A DNA stretch of 64,000 bases from Lentzea albida (GTDB taxonomy: Bacteria > Actinomycetota > Actinomycetes > Mycobacteriales > Pseudonocardiaceae), in NCBI RefSeq assembly GCF_900111005.1, contig NZ_FOFV01000002.1:620001-684000 (forward strand). The letters run 5' to 3'. Under the pieces are notes generated by a model. That model did not search any database and had not been told where the DNA came from. It saw only the letters and a list, made by a program, of their open reading frames with translations. The position numbers and the translations under genes were made by a program. Positions 50,355-59,663 of the stretch are shown here, piece after piece (within the stretch, counting starts at the first letter, position 1; the number at the start of each line of letters is the position of its first letter).

Positions 50355-51032
50355 ATGACCGATACTGCTCGCATGCGGGTGCTGTTGGTCGAAGACGACG
50401 ACGGTGTCGCGAACGCCCTGGTGGAGGCACTGCGGGCGAACGGGCACCGGCCCTCCCGCGTGCGCAGGGGCGCCGACGCGCTGATCGCCCACCGCGACGC
50501 CGACGTGGTGCTGCTCGACCTCGGCCTGCCCGACCAGGACGGGCTGGAGGTGCTGCGCAAGCTCCGCAAGATCGACCCGGTGCCCGTGCTCGTGCTGACG
50601 GCCCGCGGTGACGAGCGCACGGTGGTGCGGGGGCTGCGGCTCGGGGCGGACGACTACCTGGTGAAGCCGGTGCGGCTGGCCGAGCTCCTCGCCCGCATCG
50701 ACGCGGTGGCCCGGCGCAGTGCGGCACGCCAGCAGGAGCCCGGTGACGTGGTCCGGGTGTCCGATGTGGAGATCGACCTGCAGAGCCGTCAGGTGCTGGT
50801 CGGTGGCAGGCAGATCTCGTTGACCACCAAGGAGTTCGACGTGCTGGCGGTGCTCGCGAAGCGGCCCGGCACGGCGGTGAGCCGGCAGCAGTTGATGGAC
50901 GAGGTGTGGGGCAACGCGTTCGTGGCGGTGTCGCGGACGCTCGACGTGCACCTCACGCAGTTGCGCGCCAAACTCGACCGGCCGGGGCTGCTGCACACGA
51001 TCCGCGGTTTCGGCTACCGGCTCGGTGAATAG
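50355..51032 (+). CDS. OmpR-family response regulator
   Basis: 225 residues from ATG 50355; MRVLLVED at 50373 is an alternative start. The receiver domain shows LVEDDDG (acidic pocket), the phospho-acceptor Asp in VVLLDLGLPDQDG, the switch Thr in VLTARGD and Lys in YLVKPVRL. The C-terminal winged helix is complete (LTTKEFDVLAVLAKRPGTAVSRQQL, here LTTKEFDVLAVLA and VSRQQLMDEVW, then RTLDVHLTQLRAKL and IRGFGYRLG). It resembles TctD-type regulators of tricarboxylate uptake. Its stop abuts the kinase ATG. Confidence 0.95.
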   Translation: MTDTARMRVLLVEDDDGVANALVEALRANGHRPSRVRRGADALIAHRDADVVLLDLGLPDQDGLEVLRKLRKIDPVPVLVLTARGDERTVVRGLRLGADDYLVKPVRLAELLARIDAVARRSAARQQEPGDVVRVSDVEIDLQSRQVLVGGRQISLTTKEFDVLAVLAKRPGTAVSRQQLMDEVWGNAFVAVSRTLDVHLTQLRAKLDRPGLLHTIRGFGYRLGE

Positions 51033-52337
51033 ATGCGGCAACGGCTTCTGTTGGTGCTGCTGCTGTTCTCGCTCTCGGCCGTCACCGCGTTCGCGTTCCC
51101 GCTGCTGATGAGCACGGCATCGGAGCGCACCCAGCAGTTCGTGATCAGCCGGACCGCCGACCTCGACCGGTTCGCGACGCTGCCCAGCGACGTCGTGGCG
51201 TCCGAGGCCGAGCGGTACGCCGAGGTCTACGGCGAGGAGATCGTGGTCGTCGACGCGGCCGGCACACCGATCGTCGAGTCGGGCATGACGGCGGACGACG
51301 TGTCCGCGCAGATCGACGCGGCGCTGCGCAACCAGCCCGCGAAGCAGGTGCCGACCGTGCTGCCGTGGAGCGGCGGTGACGTCCTGTTCGCGCGGCCCGT
51401 CGGCATCGGCACGAAGGTCGCGGGCGCGGTGGTGCTCAGGGCCTCCACGCGGGTCGCCGCGCTCGACGTGGCACGGCGGTGGGCGATCGTGCTGGCCGGG
51501 GCGTTGCTGGCGGCGTGCGCGTGCGTGCTGCTCGCACTCGTCGTGTCGCGGTGGCTGCTCAGGCCGTTGAAGGAACTCGACCGGGGCGTGCGGGCCGTCG
51601 CGGAGGGGCAGCGGCGCACGCACGTCGCGGACACCGCGGGACCGGCCGAGCTGCGGGCGTTGTCGGAGTCGTTCAACCGCATGTCCGACGCCGTCGCCGA
51701 GGCCGCCGACCAGCAACGACGACTGATCGCCGACGCCTCGCACCAGCTGCGCAACCCCATGGCGGCGCTGCGGCTGCGGGTCGACATGCTGCCGTCCAAC
51801 GGCTCGCTGCTGACCGAGGTCGAACGCCTGGAGTCGCTGCTCGACGGCCTGCTGGCACTGGCCTCCGCCGAGAGCACCGCCACCGAACGCGCCGCGGGCG
51901 GCGTCGAACCGGAACTCGCCGACCTGCAGGTCGTGGCGCACGACCGCGTCGACGCGTGGCGGGCGGCGGCCCAGGCCGAGGGCGTCACGATCACCGTCGA
52001 CGACCGCGCGCCCGGTCTCGTGCGGTGCGCGGTGTCGGACCTGGCGCAGGTGCTGGACGTGCTGCTGGACAACGCCATCAGGTACGGCGCCACCCACGTC
52101 GAGGTGATCTGCGACCGCGCGACCCTCACCGTGCGGGACAACGGACCAGGTCTGTCCAAAAAGGACATCAAGCACGCCACCGAACGGTTCTGGCGCGGTG
52201 ACGACTCGCGGCGCGGAACGGGCCTCGGACTGGCGATCGCCGAGAGGATCGTCACCGCGCACGACGGAAAACTGACCCTGCACACCGACGGCGGCCTGGT
52301 GGCCACGGTCCAGTTGCCGAAGGAGCCGCTGCTGTGA
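51033..52337 (+). CDS. Sensor histidine kinase
   Basis: 434 residues; ATG 51033 directly follows the regulator's stop. It has a membrane helix at residues about 5-25, an extracytoplasmic sensor of about 120 residues (ERTQQFVISRTADLDRF...YGEEIVVVDAAGTPIVES, each within limits), a second helix at about 147-170, a HAMP linker, the HisKA box ASHQLRNPMAAL (phospho-acceptor His), and HATPase boxes DNAIRYGATH, DNGPGLS and GTGLGLAIAERIV. The first gene pair plus the TAXI lipoprotein (GTGA overlap) form one operon; the lipoprotein may present ligand to the sensor. Confidence 0.94.
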   Translation: MRQRLLLVLLLFSLSAVTAFAFPLLMSTASERTQQFVISRTADLDRFATLPSDVVASEAERYAEVYGEEIVVVDAAGTPIVESGMTADDVSAQIDAALRNQPAKQVPTVLPWSGGDVLFARPVGIGTKVAGAVVLRASTRVAALDVARRWAIVLAGALLAACACVLLALVVSRWLLRPLKELDRGVRAVAEGQRRTHVADTAGPAELRALSESFNRMSDAVAEAADQQRRLIADASHQLRNPMAALRLRVDMLPSNGSLLTEVERLESLLDGLLALASAESTATERAAGGVEPELADLQVVAHDRVDAWRAAAQAEGVTITVDDRAPGLVRCAVSDLAQVLDVLLDNAIRYGATHVEVICDRATLTVRDNGPGLSKKDIKHATERFWRGDDSRRGTGLGLAIAERIVTAHDGKLTLHTDGGLVATVQLPKEPLL

Positions 52338-53197
52338 GACGCAGAACGTTCCTCCTCGGCGCCCTGGCCCTCACCGCGTGCGGCACCAGCGAGCCCTCCG
52401 GCACCATCCGCATCGCGGGCGGCGAACCCGGCGGCTTCTACAACGATTTCGCCGCCCTCATCTCCCGCCTGGCCCCGAGCCCGCTGACCATCACGCCGGT
52501 GGAAACGGGCGGCAGCGCCGACAACCTCAAGCACCTCCGCGAGGGCACCGCGGACATCGGTCTCTCCCTCAGCGACAGCGCCCACATGGAACCCGGCCTG
52601 GTGGCCCTCGGCCGCGTCTACGAGAACTACCTGCAACTCGTGGTCCTCAACGACTCGCCCTACACGACAGCGGCGGACCTGGTCGGCAAACCGGTGTCCC
52701 TGGGCGCCGACGGCTCCGGCGCCGCCCTGCAGGGCAGCAGGCTCGCGCTCGGCGTCCAGGAGCAGCACTACCCGCTGCGCAACGCCGTGGACGCCCTGAA
52801 GGCGGGCGAGATCGCCGCCCTGCTGTGGTCCGGCGGCGTGCCGACTCCGGAGCTCGACCGGGCGAGCGGCATCAGACTCCTCCCGCTGGACGGCTTCCTG
52901 CAGAGACTGCGGCAGGACTACGGCAAGGTCTACGAACGCGTGGACGTCCGCATGGGCGTCTACGGCTCCCCCGTCGACGTCCCCACGATCGGCACGCCGA
53001 ACCTCATCGTGTGCCGGCCGGACCTCCGCGCCGAGTACGCGGGCGCCGTGGTGCGGCTGCTCGTGGGCCGGGCGGCGGAACTGGTGCCGGAGCAGGCGCT
53101 CGGCACCCAGTACCTCGACGTGCGGAGCTTGATCGACACGGGCAAGGTGCCGTTGCACCCCGGTGCGGCGGCGGAATACCGGAGGCTGCACGGATGA
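52334..53197 (+). CDS. TAXI-family solute-binding lipoprotein
   Basis: 287 residues from GTG 52334 (GTGA overlap with the kinase stop). Lipoprotein signal with lipobox LTAC at residues 13-16. The TAXI (TRAP-associated extracytoplasmic immunogenic) fold is evident: RIAGGEPGGFYNDFAALISR, VETGGSADNLKHLREGTADIGLSLSD (split here), and DLVGKPVSLGADGSGAALQGSRL (split here). TAXI proteins bind glutamate, succinate or other carboxylates. No TRAP permease is encoded nearby, so it probably acts as an accessory ligand-binding protein for the two-component sensor. Confidence 0.87.
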   Translation: MRRRTFLLGALALTACGTSEPSGTIRIAGGEPGGFYNDFAALISRLAPSPLTITPVETGGSADNLKHLREGTADIGLSLSDSAHMEPGLVALGRVYENYLQLVVLNDSPYTTAADLVGKPVSLGADGSGAALQGSRLALGVQEQHYPLRNAVDALKAGEIAALLWSGGVPTPELDRASGIRLLPLDGFLQRLRQDYGKVYERVDVRMGVYGSPVDVPTIGTPNLIVCRPDLRAEYAGAVVRLLVGRAAELVPEQALGTQYLDVRSLIDTGKVPLHPGAAAEYRRLHG

Positions 53198-53727
53198 TCA
53201 GCACGATGGCGTCGGTCTCGCTGGACGGGTTCTTCGAGGGCCCGGACCACGACATCGACTGGCACCACATGAACGACGAGCTGCACGGCCACATCAACGC
53301 CGAGCTGGCGAAGTTCGGCACGTTCGTGAACGGCCGCCGCAACCACGAGCTGATGCTCGGCGCGTGGCCGCACGCCGAGGACCACCCCGAGTGGCCGCAG
53401 GCGATGCGCGACTTCGCCCCGATCTGGCGCAACGCCCGCAAGATCGTCTACTCGCGCACGAAGCACTTCACCGACTGGAACTCCGAGACGCGCACCGAGG
53501 TCGACCCCGACGAGATCAGACGACTGCCGGGCGACGTCATGGTCGGCGGCAACGAGTTGCTGCAGACGTTCTTCGAGCACGACCTCGTCGACGAGGTCCG
53601 CCTCTACCTCAACCCGGTCGCGATCGGGGCGGGCACGCCGTTCTTCCGCAAGCCGAACGCCCTGGCGCTCAAGAGCACCAGGGCGTTCGGCAACGGGGTC
53701 GTGGAGCTGATCTACGGAAGGCGTTGA
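53194..53727 (+). CDS. Dihydrofolate reductase-like (RibD C-terminal domain) protein
   Basis: 177 residues; ATG 53194 overlaps the lipoprotein stop (ATGA). RibD_C fold: MISTMASVSLDGFFEGPDHD at the start, FGTFVNGRRNHELM, RKIVYSRTKHF, GDVMVGGNELLQTFFEHDLVDE (split as GDVMVGGNELLQ and FFEHDLVDEVRLYLNPV) and TPFFRKPNAL. These small NADPH-dependent reductase-like proteins are abundant in actinobacteria and mostly uncharacterised; they are not true folate enzymes. It is the last gene of the two-component operon, and its end overlaps the converging VWA gene by 16 bp. Confidence 0.85.
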   Translation: MISTMASVSLDGFFEGPDHDIDWHHMNDELHGHINAELAKFGTFVNGRRNHELMLGAWPHAEDHPEWPQAMRDFAPIWRNARKIVYSRTKHFTDWNSETRTEVDPDEIRRLPGDVMVGGNELLQTFFEHDLVDEVRLYLNPVAIGAGTPFFRKPNALALKSTRAFGNGVVELIYGRR

Positions 53728-54677
53728 CCCAGCAGCAGAGCGGCGGCGGCCGCGAACATCGCCGTCAGCGTGCCGAGCAGCAGCCACGGCTTCGACGCGT
53801 CCGCCTGCTTCTTCTCGTACCCGATCTGCTCGCCGAGCGTGTCGTACACCCGGCGGAGTTCCTCGGCCGAGGCGGCCTTGAAGAACTCGCCGCCGGAGAT
53901 CTTCGCGATCTCCTTCATCGAGTCGTCGTCGACGGGCACGGACTGCTGGCGGCCCTCGATGTCGACCACGCCGTCCTCGGTGCCGAACGAGATCGTGGAG
54001 ATCGGGATCCCGGCCTTCTTCGCGTCCTCGGCCGCGTCGAACGCCTTGCGGGTGCCCACGGTCTCCTTGCCGTCCGTCATCAGCACGATGCGGGCGGGCG
54101 GCGGGCCCTCGGCGCCTCCGACGACCTTGCCGAACGAGTCGATCGACGCCATCGCGGCCACGAGCGCGTCACCGGTCGCGGTCGACTGGGCGAGCTTGAG
54201 CCCGTCGATCGACTGGCTGACGGCGGTGCGGTCCGTCGTCGGCGCGACCAGCACGGTGGCCGAGCCGGCGAACGAGATCAGGCCCAGGTTGATGCCCGGG
54301 GTGAGGCCCTCGGCGAACGACTTGGCGGCGACCTGCGCTGCTTCGAGGCGGGAGGGCTTGACGTCGGTGGCCTTCATCGACAGAGACACGTCGACCACCA
54401 GCATCACGGTCGCGCGGTTGCGCGGGACGCGCTGCTCGGCCGTCGGGCCGGCCAGCGCCACCGTCAGCAGCGCCAGTGCCGCGAGCAGGAACGCCGCCGG
54501 GACGTGCCGCGACCAGCGTTCCCGCTTGGGCGCGACCTTCTCCAGCAGCTCCAGGTTCGTGAACCGCAGCACGCGCTTGCGCCGCACCCGCTGCACGAAC
54601 ACGTACGCGGCGGCGAGCGCCACGACGGCCACGAGCAGCAGGAACCACCATGGGGCGACGAAGTTCGAGAAGCTCAT
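53712..54677 (-). CDS. VWA-domain membrane protein (BatA-like, Rv1481-like)
   Basis: 321 residues; ATG 54677 overlaps the DUF58 stop (ATGA). Two N-terminal helices (FVAPWWFLLLVAVVALAAAYVF, within limits as WWFLLLVAVVALAAAYV, and FLLAALALLTVALAGP) flank a basic loop. The VWA domain begins at VMLVVDVSLSM (MIDAS DxSxS) and contains LMTDGKET. A final helix (PWLLLGTLTAMFAAAAALLLG) anchors the C-terminus. Third gene of moxR-DUF58-VWA, a module linked in mycobacteria to membrane and cell-envelope stress. The VWA domain presumably faces the cytosol or periplasm as the MoxR partner; the target is unknown. Confidence 0.9.
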   Translation of the reverse strand: MSFSNFVAPWWFLLLVAVVALAAAYVFVQRVRRKRVLRFTNLELLEKVAPKRERWSRHVPAAFLLAALALLTVALAGPTAEQRVPRNRATVMLVVDVSLSMKATDVKPSRLEAAQVAAKSFAEGLTPGINLGLISFAGSATVLVAPTTDRTAVSQSIDGLKLAQSTATGDALVAAMASIDSFGKVVGGAEGPPPARIVLMTDGKETVGTRKAFDAAEDAKKAGIPISTISFGTEDGVVDIEGRQQSVPVDDDSMKEIAKISGGEFFKAASAEELRRVYDTLGEQIGYEKKQADASKPWLLLGTLTAMFAAAAALLLGQRLP

Positions 54678-55614
54678 GCGACACCCCCGGACCAGCGGCG
54701 CTTGCGCGCCACCACGAAACGAACCGTGTCCGCGATCCAGTCCGAGTCGGTGCGCAGCACCAGGTGCCCGGCGCCGGCGCGGCGCAGCCCCGCCGCCACC
54801 TCGGCCCGGTGTTCGGCGGCCGCGGCGTTGAACTCCTTGCGCAGCAACGCGGACGCGGTCACCTCGCGCTGCCGCCCGCTCTCCGGGTCGGACAGCACGA
54901 CGGTGCCGACCTCGGGCAGGTCGACGTCACGCGGGTCGACGACCTCGATCGCCACGATGTCGTGGCGGGCGGACAGCGCGCGCAACGGCCGCTGCCACTC
55001 CACGCCGCCGAGGAAGTCGGAGATGACCACGATCAGGCCGCGCCGGCGCGGCGGGCGGCGCAGTTGTTCGAGCAACGCCGCCAGGTCGCCGCGCGTGCCC
55101 TCGGGCGCCCGGTCGATCTCGGCGATCTTGCGGATCATGCCGCGCGCGTGTGCGAGGCCGCCGCGGGCCGGGATGCGGACGTTCTCCGCGCCCGTGGACA
55201 CGGCGGCGCCGATGCGGTTGCCGCCGCCGCGCGTCAGGTGCGCGACCGCGGCCGTCGCGGCGATGGCCAGGTCGCGCTTCTCGCAGGCGGCGGTGCCGAA
55301 GTCGAGCGACGGCGACAGGTCGATCGCGACCCACGTCTCCAGCTCGCGGTCGGCGACCGTCTCGCGGATGTGCGGGATCGTCGTGCGGGCCGTGACCGCC
55401 CAGTCCATCCGGCGCACGTCGTCACCGGGCTGGTAGGTGCGCGCCTCGCCCGGCTCGGTGCCCGGTCCCGGCACGAGACCGAGGTGGTTGCCCTGCAGCA
55501 GGCCGTCCAGGCGGCGCCGGACGTCGAGCTCGAGCATGCGCAGCGCGGCTTCCATGCGGACGCCGCGCAGCACGGGCGGCGCCCACGAAGGGCGCTCCTC
55601 GGCCTTCTCGCGGC

Positions 55615-55618
<4 letters not shown>
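54674..55618 (-). CDS. DUF58 domain-containing protein (MoxR-associated)
   Basis: 314 residues; GTG 55618 overlaps the moxR stop (GTGA). DUF58 hallmark: GEARTYQPGDDVRRMDWAVTAR (YxPGDDxRxIDW pattern), followed by a degenerate VWA-like region: VAIDLSPSLDFG, RGLIVVISDFLGGVEW. No membrane segments. It belongs to a conserved ATPase/DUF58/VWA chaperone module (Rv1479-Rv1481 in M. tuberculosis). The biochemical function of DUF58 is unresolved. Confidence 0.93.
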
Positions 55619-56664
<1,046 letters not shown>

Positions 56665-56726
56665 GTGCGGGCCTCCATGCAGAACAGGGTTTTACCGATC
56701 GTGGAACAGTCTTCCCCCTCCGCTGT

Positions 56727-57257
56727 TCAACCGCTGTGAAGGGTGTCCAGGTCGGCGGGCGTGTCGACGTCCTGCGCCTCACCGGGCAAAGCGGACACTT
56801 CGACGGGGTCGAGCTGCAGCAGAGTCTTGCGCAGGGGCAGGTTCCGCGGATCATCGGGTAGCGCGTCGCGCAGCTGGGCGGCATTCCAGAACCCGATCAG
56901 CCACTGCACCCGGTCGTCCTTCAGCACGGCGTTGCGGCCGGTCCCCCGCAGCCGTGCGATCGTGTCCTTCGTGAGCCCGGGCTGGTCGACGGCGAGCACC
57001 ACGACCCAGTCCTCGGTGACCTTCGCGAGCCCCGCGGCCAGTCCGGCGAGCGGCCCGCCTCCCGGTGGGTCCTCGCGCGCCCACACCACCCCGGGGAGAT
57101 CCTTCTCCGGCCCGACGACGACCTTCTGCGCCGCGTCGTCCACAACGGACAGCACGTGGTCGAGCAGCGTCGCGTCCCGATAGGACAGTGCGGCCTTGTC
57201 GACGCCGCCGAGCCGTTCGGCTTTGCCACCGGTCAGGACGATCACCGCGTAGGTCAT
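56727..57257 (-). CDS. MobA-like nucleotidyltransferase (molybdopterin guanylyltransferase family)
   Basis: 176 residues; ATG 57257 overlaps the TetR stop (ATGA). N-terminal nucleotide-binding loop VLTGGKAERLGGVDKAAL (GGxSxRxG...K type), then WAREDPPGGGPLAGLAAGL and the metal-binding VVVLAVDQPGL (usual Asp-x-Pro is DQP). It belongs to the NTP_transferase_3/MobA family that attaches GMP to molybdenum cofactor, and is on the short side. No other molybdenum genes are nearby, so the assignment to molybdopterin is by family only. It is co-transcribed with a TetR regulator. Confidence 0.82.
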   Translation of the reverse strand: MTYAVIVLTGGKAERLGGVDKAALSYRDATLLDHVLSVVDDAAQKVVVGPEKDLPGVVWAREDPPGGGPLAGLAAGLAKVTEDWVVVLAVDQPGLTKDTIARLRGTGRNAVLKDDRVQWLIGFWNAAQLRDALPDDPRNLPLRKTLLQLDPVEVSALPGEAQDVDTPADLDTLHSG

Positions 57258-57937
57258 GCCCGGCTCCCGATGTGCGCGGCGACGCCTTCGAGGAACAGGT
57301 GCAGACCGAAGTCGAACTCCGCGGCCATGTCGTCGGCGTCGATGAGGTTGTCCACGTCGAACACGCCGGACGCGACGATCTTCGCGAGCGCGGGCATCCT
57401 GCGCGGGTCGACGGTCTCCCGCAGCCGCTGCGCGTACTGGCGGCTGAACTGGGCCGGGTCGGTCTCGAACCCCTGGGTCAGCGCGACGCTCAGCCACGCC
57501 TCGCCGTGCACGAACGTCATCAGGCTCATCACCACGCCGACCTTCTCCGCCGGCTCCAGCGGCGTGTCGTCGAGGGCGCCGAGCGCGCTGTCGAACCAGG
57601 CGAGGCTCCGGGGGCCGCTCGGCGGGCCGCCCAGGGGGATCTGCAGGAACCACGGACGCCTGCGGATGCCCGCGAGCAGCGCCTTCGCCCAGACCTCGAA
57701 CTTGTCGCGCCACCCGCCGTCCGGGAGCGCGGGCGGCTCGTCGAACGCGGCGTCGGCCATGAGCGCGAGCAGTTCGTCCTTGCTCTTCACGTGGCGGTAG
57801 AGGGCCATCGTCGCGTTGCCCATCTCCTGGGCGACGCGTGCCATCGACACGGCGGCGAGCCCCTCGGCGTCCGCGACCGCGATGGCGGCCCGCGTGATGT
57901 CGGCGGCGTCGATCGTCGGTTTGCGCCCCCTTTTCAT
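57254..57937 (-). CDS. TetR/AcrR family repressor
   Basis: 227 residues from ATG 57937. The N-terminal HTH reads RGRKPTIDAADITRAAIAVA, then AVSMARVAQEMGNATMALYRHVKSKDELL (split here as AVSMARVAQEMG and ATMALYRHVKSKDELL). The C-terminal TetR_C domain is long and helical with WFDSALGALDDTPLEPAEK. It is divergent from an ABC exporter operon, and two matching palindromes lie in the 77-bp intergenic region, so it most likely represses the exporter and itself. The inducer is unknown, probably an exported drug. Confidence 0.92.
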   Translation of the reverse strand: MKRGRKPTIDAADITRAAIAVADAEGLAAVSMARVAQEMGNATMALYRHVKSKDELLALMADAAFDEPPALPDGGWRDKFEVWAKALLAGIRRRPWFLQIPLGGPPSGPRSLAWFDSALGALDDTPLEPAEKVGVVMSLMTFVHGEAWLSVALTQGFETDPAQFSRQYAQRLRETVDPRRMPALAKIVASGVFDVDNLIDADDMAAEFDFGLHLFLEGVAAHIGSRA

Positions 57938-57956
57938 GCCCTCTAGTCAAACAGAT

Positions 57957-58000
57957 GCGTATGCCATACGCTAATTTGGGTTTTGCGTATGAGGTACGCA
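57957..58000. promoter_or_regulatory. Twin TetR operators between tetR and the ABC exporter
   Basis: Site 1 GCGTATGCCATACGC (57957-57971) is symmetric around a single central base. Site 2 TGCGTATGAGGTACGCA (57984-58000) has perfect 6-bp arms TGCGTA/TACGCA around 5 bases. Both share the half-site GCGTA and their centres are 28 bp apart. This is a textbook arrangement for a TetR dimer-of-dimers controlling both divergent genes. Confidence 0.82.
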
Positions 58001-58014
58001 TAAAAGGGGGTTCG

Positions 58015-58923
58015 ATGATCGTCGAGACAGAGGGTCTGACGAAGAGCTACGGGGCGCAGACCGTGCTGAACGGCCTGGACCTGGAGGTCGCGGAGGGGTC
58101 CGTGCTCGCGTTGCTCGGGCCGAACGGCGCGGGCAAGACCACCACGATCCGGATGCTGAGCACGCTGACCAGGCCCGGCGGCGGGGTGGCGCGCGTGTGC
58201 GGGTTCGACGTGGTGCGGGAGGCGGCCGCCGTGCGCGGCGTGATCAGCCTGACCGGGCAGTACGCGGCGGTGGACGAGGAGCAGACCGGGCGCGAGAACC
58301 TGGTCATGATCGGCCGCCTGCGCGGCTCCACCAGGCCGGCGGCTCGCTCGCGGGCTCTCGACCTGCTGGAGCGGTTCGGCCTGACCGAGGCGGCGGACCG
58401 GCGGGTGCGCACGTACTCCGGTGGCATGCGGCGGCGCCTCGACCTGGCAATGAGCCTGGTCGCCCGGCCACGGTTGCTGTTCCTGGACGAGCCGACCACC
58501 GGCCTCGACCCGGTCAGCCGCACGACGATGTGGGACGCGATCGGCGACCTGGTGCGCGACGGCGTGACGATCTTCCTCACGACCCAGTACCTGGAGGAGG
58601 CCGATCGTCTCGCCGACCGGATCCTGGTGCTGCACCGCGGAGGCGTCGTCGCGGACGGCACCGCGGACGCGTTGAAGAACTCGGTCGGCGGCACCCGCCT
58701 CGACCTGGTGCTGGCGAGCGCGCAGGACGCGGGGCGCGCCGCGGCCGTCGTCGGCGGACTGGTCGACGGGGCGGCGCTGAGCCTGCCGTCCGACGGCAGC
58801 GCCGTGCACCTGCACCGCGTGCTCGACAACCTCCGCATGGCCCACGTGGACGTGGTGCGGGTGTCCGCGCACCGCCCGACCCTGGACGACGTCTTCGAGA
58901 CCCTGACGAGGGCAGCCGCATGA
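58015..58923 (+). CDS. ABC exporter ATP-binding protein (DrrA-like)
   Basis: 302 residues from ATG 58015, with AAAAGGGGG about 5-9 bases upstream. Walker A is GPNGAGKTTT, the Q-loop region is SLTGQYAAVDEE, the signature is YSGGMRRRL, Walker B is LLFLDEPTTGLDP, and the H-loop region reads FLTTQYLEEAD (Gln in the usual His place, a DrrA-family trait). The C-terminal domain from about 225 matches daunorubicin-resistance ATPases. It works with the permease encoded next. Expression is probably relieved when TetR leaves the twin operators. Confidence 0.94.
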   Translation: MIVETEGLTKSYGAQTVLNGLDLEVAEGSVLALLGPNGAGKTTTIRMLSTLTRPGGGVARVCGFDVVREAAAVRGVISLTGQYAAVDEEQTGRENLVMIGRLRGSTRPAARSRALDLLERFGLTEAADRRVRTYSGGMRRRLDLAMSLVARPRLLFLDEPTTGLDPVSRTTMWDAIGDLVRDGVTIFLTTQYLEEADRLADRILVLHRGGVVADGTADALKNSVGGTRLDLVLASAQDAGRAAAVVGGLVDGAALSLPSDGSAVHLHRVLDNLRMAHVDVVRVSAHRPTLDDVFETLTRAAA

Positions 58924-59663
58924 CCGCTTCGCTGACGATGGTGGGCCGGAGCATCCGCCTGAGCCGCCGCAACCTCGACTCCGTGATCATGGCGATCGTC
59001 CTGCCGGTGATGATGATGTCGTTGTTCGTGTACGTCTTCGGCGGCGCCATCAGCGCGGTCGACTCCTACGTGAACTACGTCGTGCCCGGAATCCTCGTGC
59101 TGTGCACCGGTTACGGCGCCACGTCCACCGCGATGTCCGTGGCCGACGACATGAAGAAGGGCGTGGTCGACCGGTTCCGCTCGATGCCGATCAGCGGGTT
59201 CTCCGTGCTGACCGGTCACGTCGTCGCCTCGCTCACCCGCAACGCCCTGGCGACGACCGCCGTCGTGCTGGTCGCGTTGCTGATGGGCTTCCGGCCCACG
59301 GCGTCGCCGGGGTCCTGGGTCCTCGCGATGGGCCTGCTGGCGCTCTACGTGTTCGCGTTGTCGTGGCTCGCCGCGGGCATCGGCGTGATCGCCAAGTCCG
59401 TCGAGTCGGCGAGTCTCCTCGGGTTCTTCATGCTGTTCGTCCCGTACCTGAGCAGCGCGTTCGTGCCGGTGGCGACGATGCCCGCGTTCCTGCGGGTGAT
59501 CAGCGAACACCAGCCGATCACGCCGGTGATCGAGACCGTGCGGGCCCTGCTGAACGACCAGCCCGTCACCTCGGGGTGGCTCGCCCTGGCGTGGTCGGGC
59601 GGGCTGCTGGTGGTCGCTTTCGGCTGGGCCACCTGGTTGTTCGGCCGGATCAGCCGTCGTTGA
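58920..59663 (+). CDS. ABC exporter permease (DrrB-like)
   Basis: 247 residues; ATG 58920 overlaps the ATPase stop (ATGA). ABC2_membrane fold with six hydrophobic segments, starting VIMAIVLPVMMMSLFVYVFGG (21; the core is LPVMMMSLFVYVFG), then VVPGILVLCTGYGATSTAMSVADD, the coupling-helix motif GVVDRFRSMPIS, and FVPYLSSAFVPVATMPAF. It forms the membrane part of a DrrAB-like drug or lipid exporter. The end overlaps the converging aldo/keto reductase gene by 14 bp. Confidence 0.92.
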   Translation: MTASLTMVGRSIRLSRRNLDSVIMAIVLPVMMMSLFVYVFGGAISAVDSYVNYVVPGILVLCTGYGATSTAMSVADDMKKGVVDRFRSMPISGFSVLTGHVVASLTRNALATTAVVLVALLMGFRPTASPGSWVLAMGLLALYVFALSWLAAGIGVIAKSVESASLLGFFMLFVPYLSSAFVPVATMPAFLRVISEHQPITPVIETVRALLNDQPVTSGWLALAWSGGLLVVAFGWATWLFGRISRR

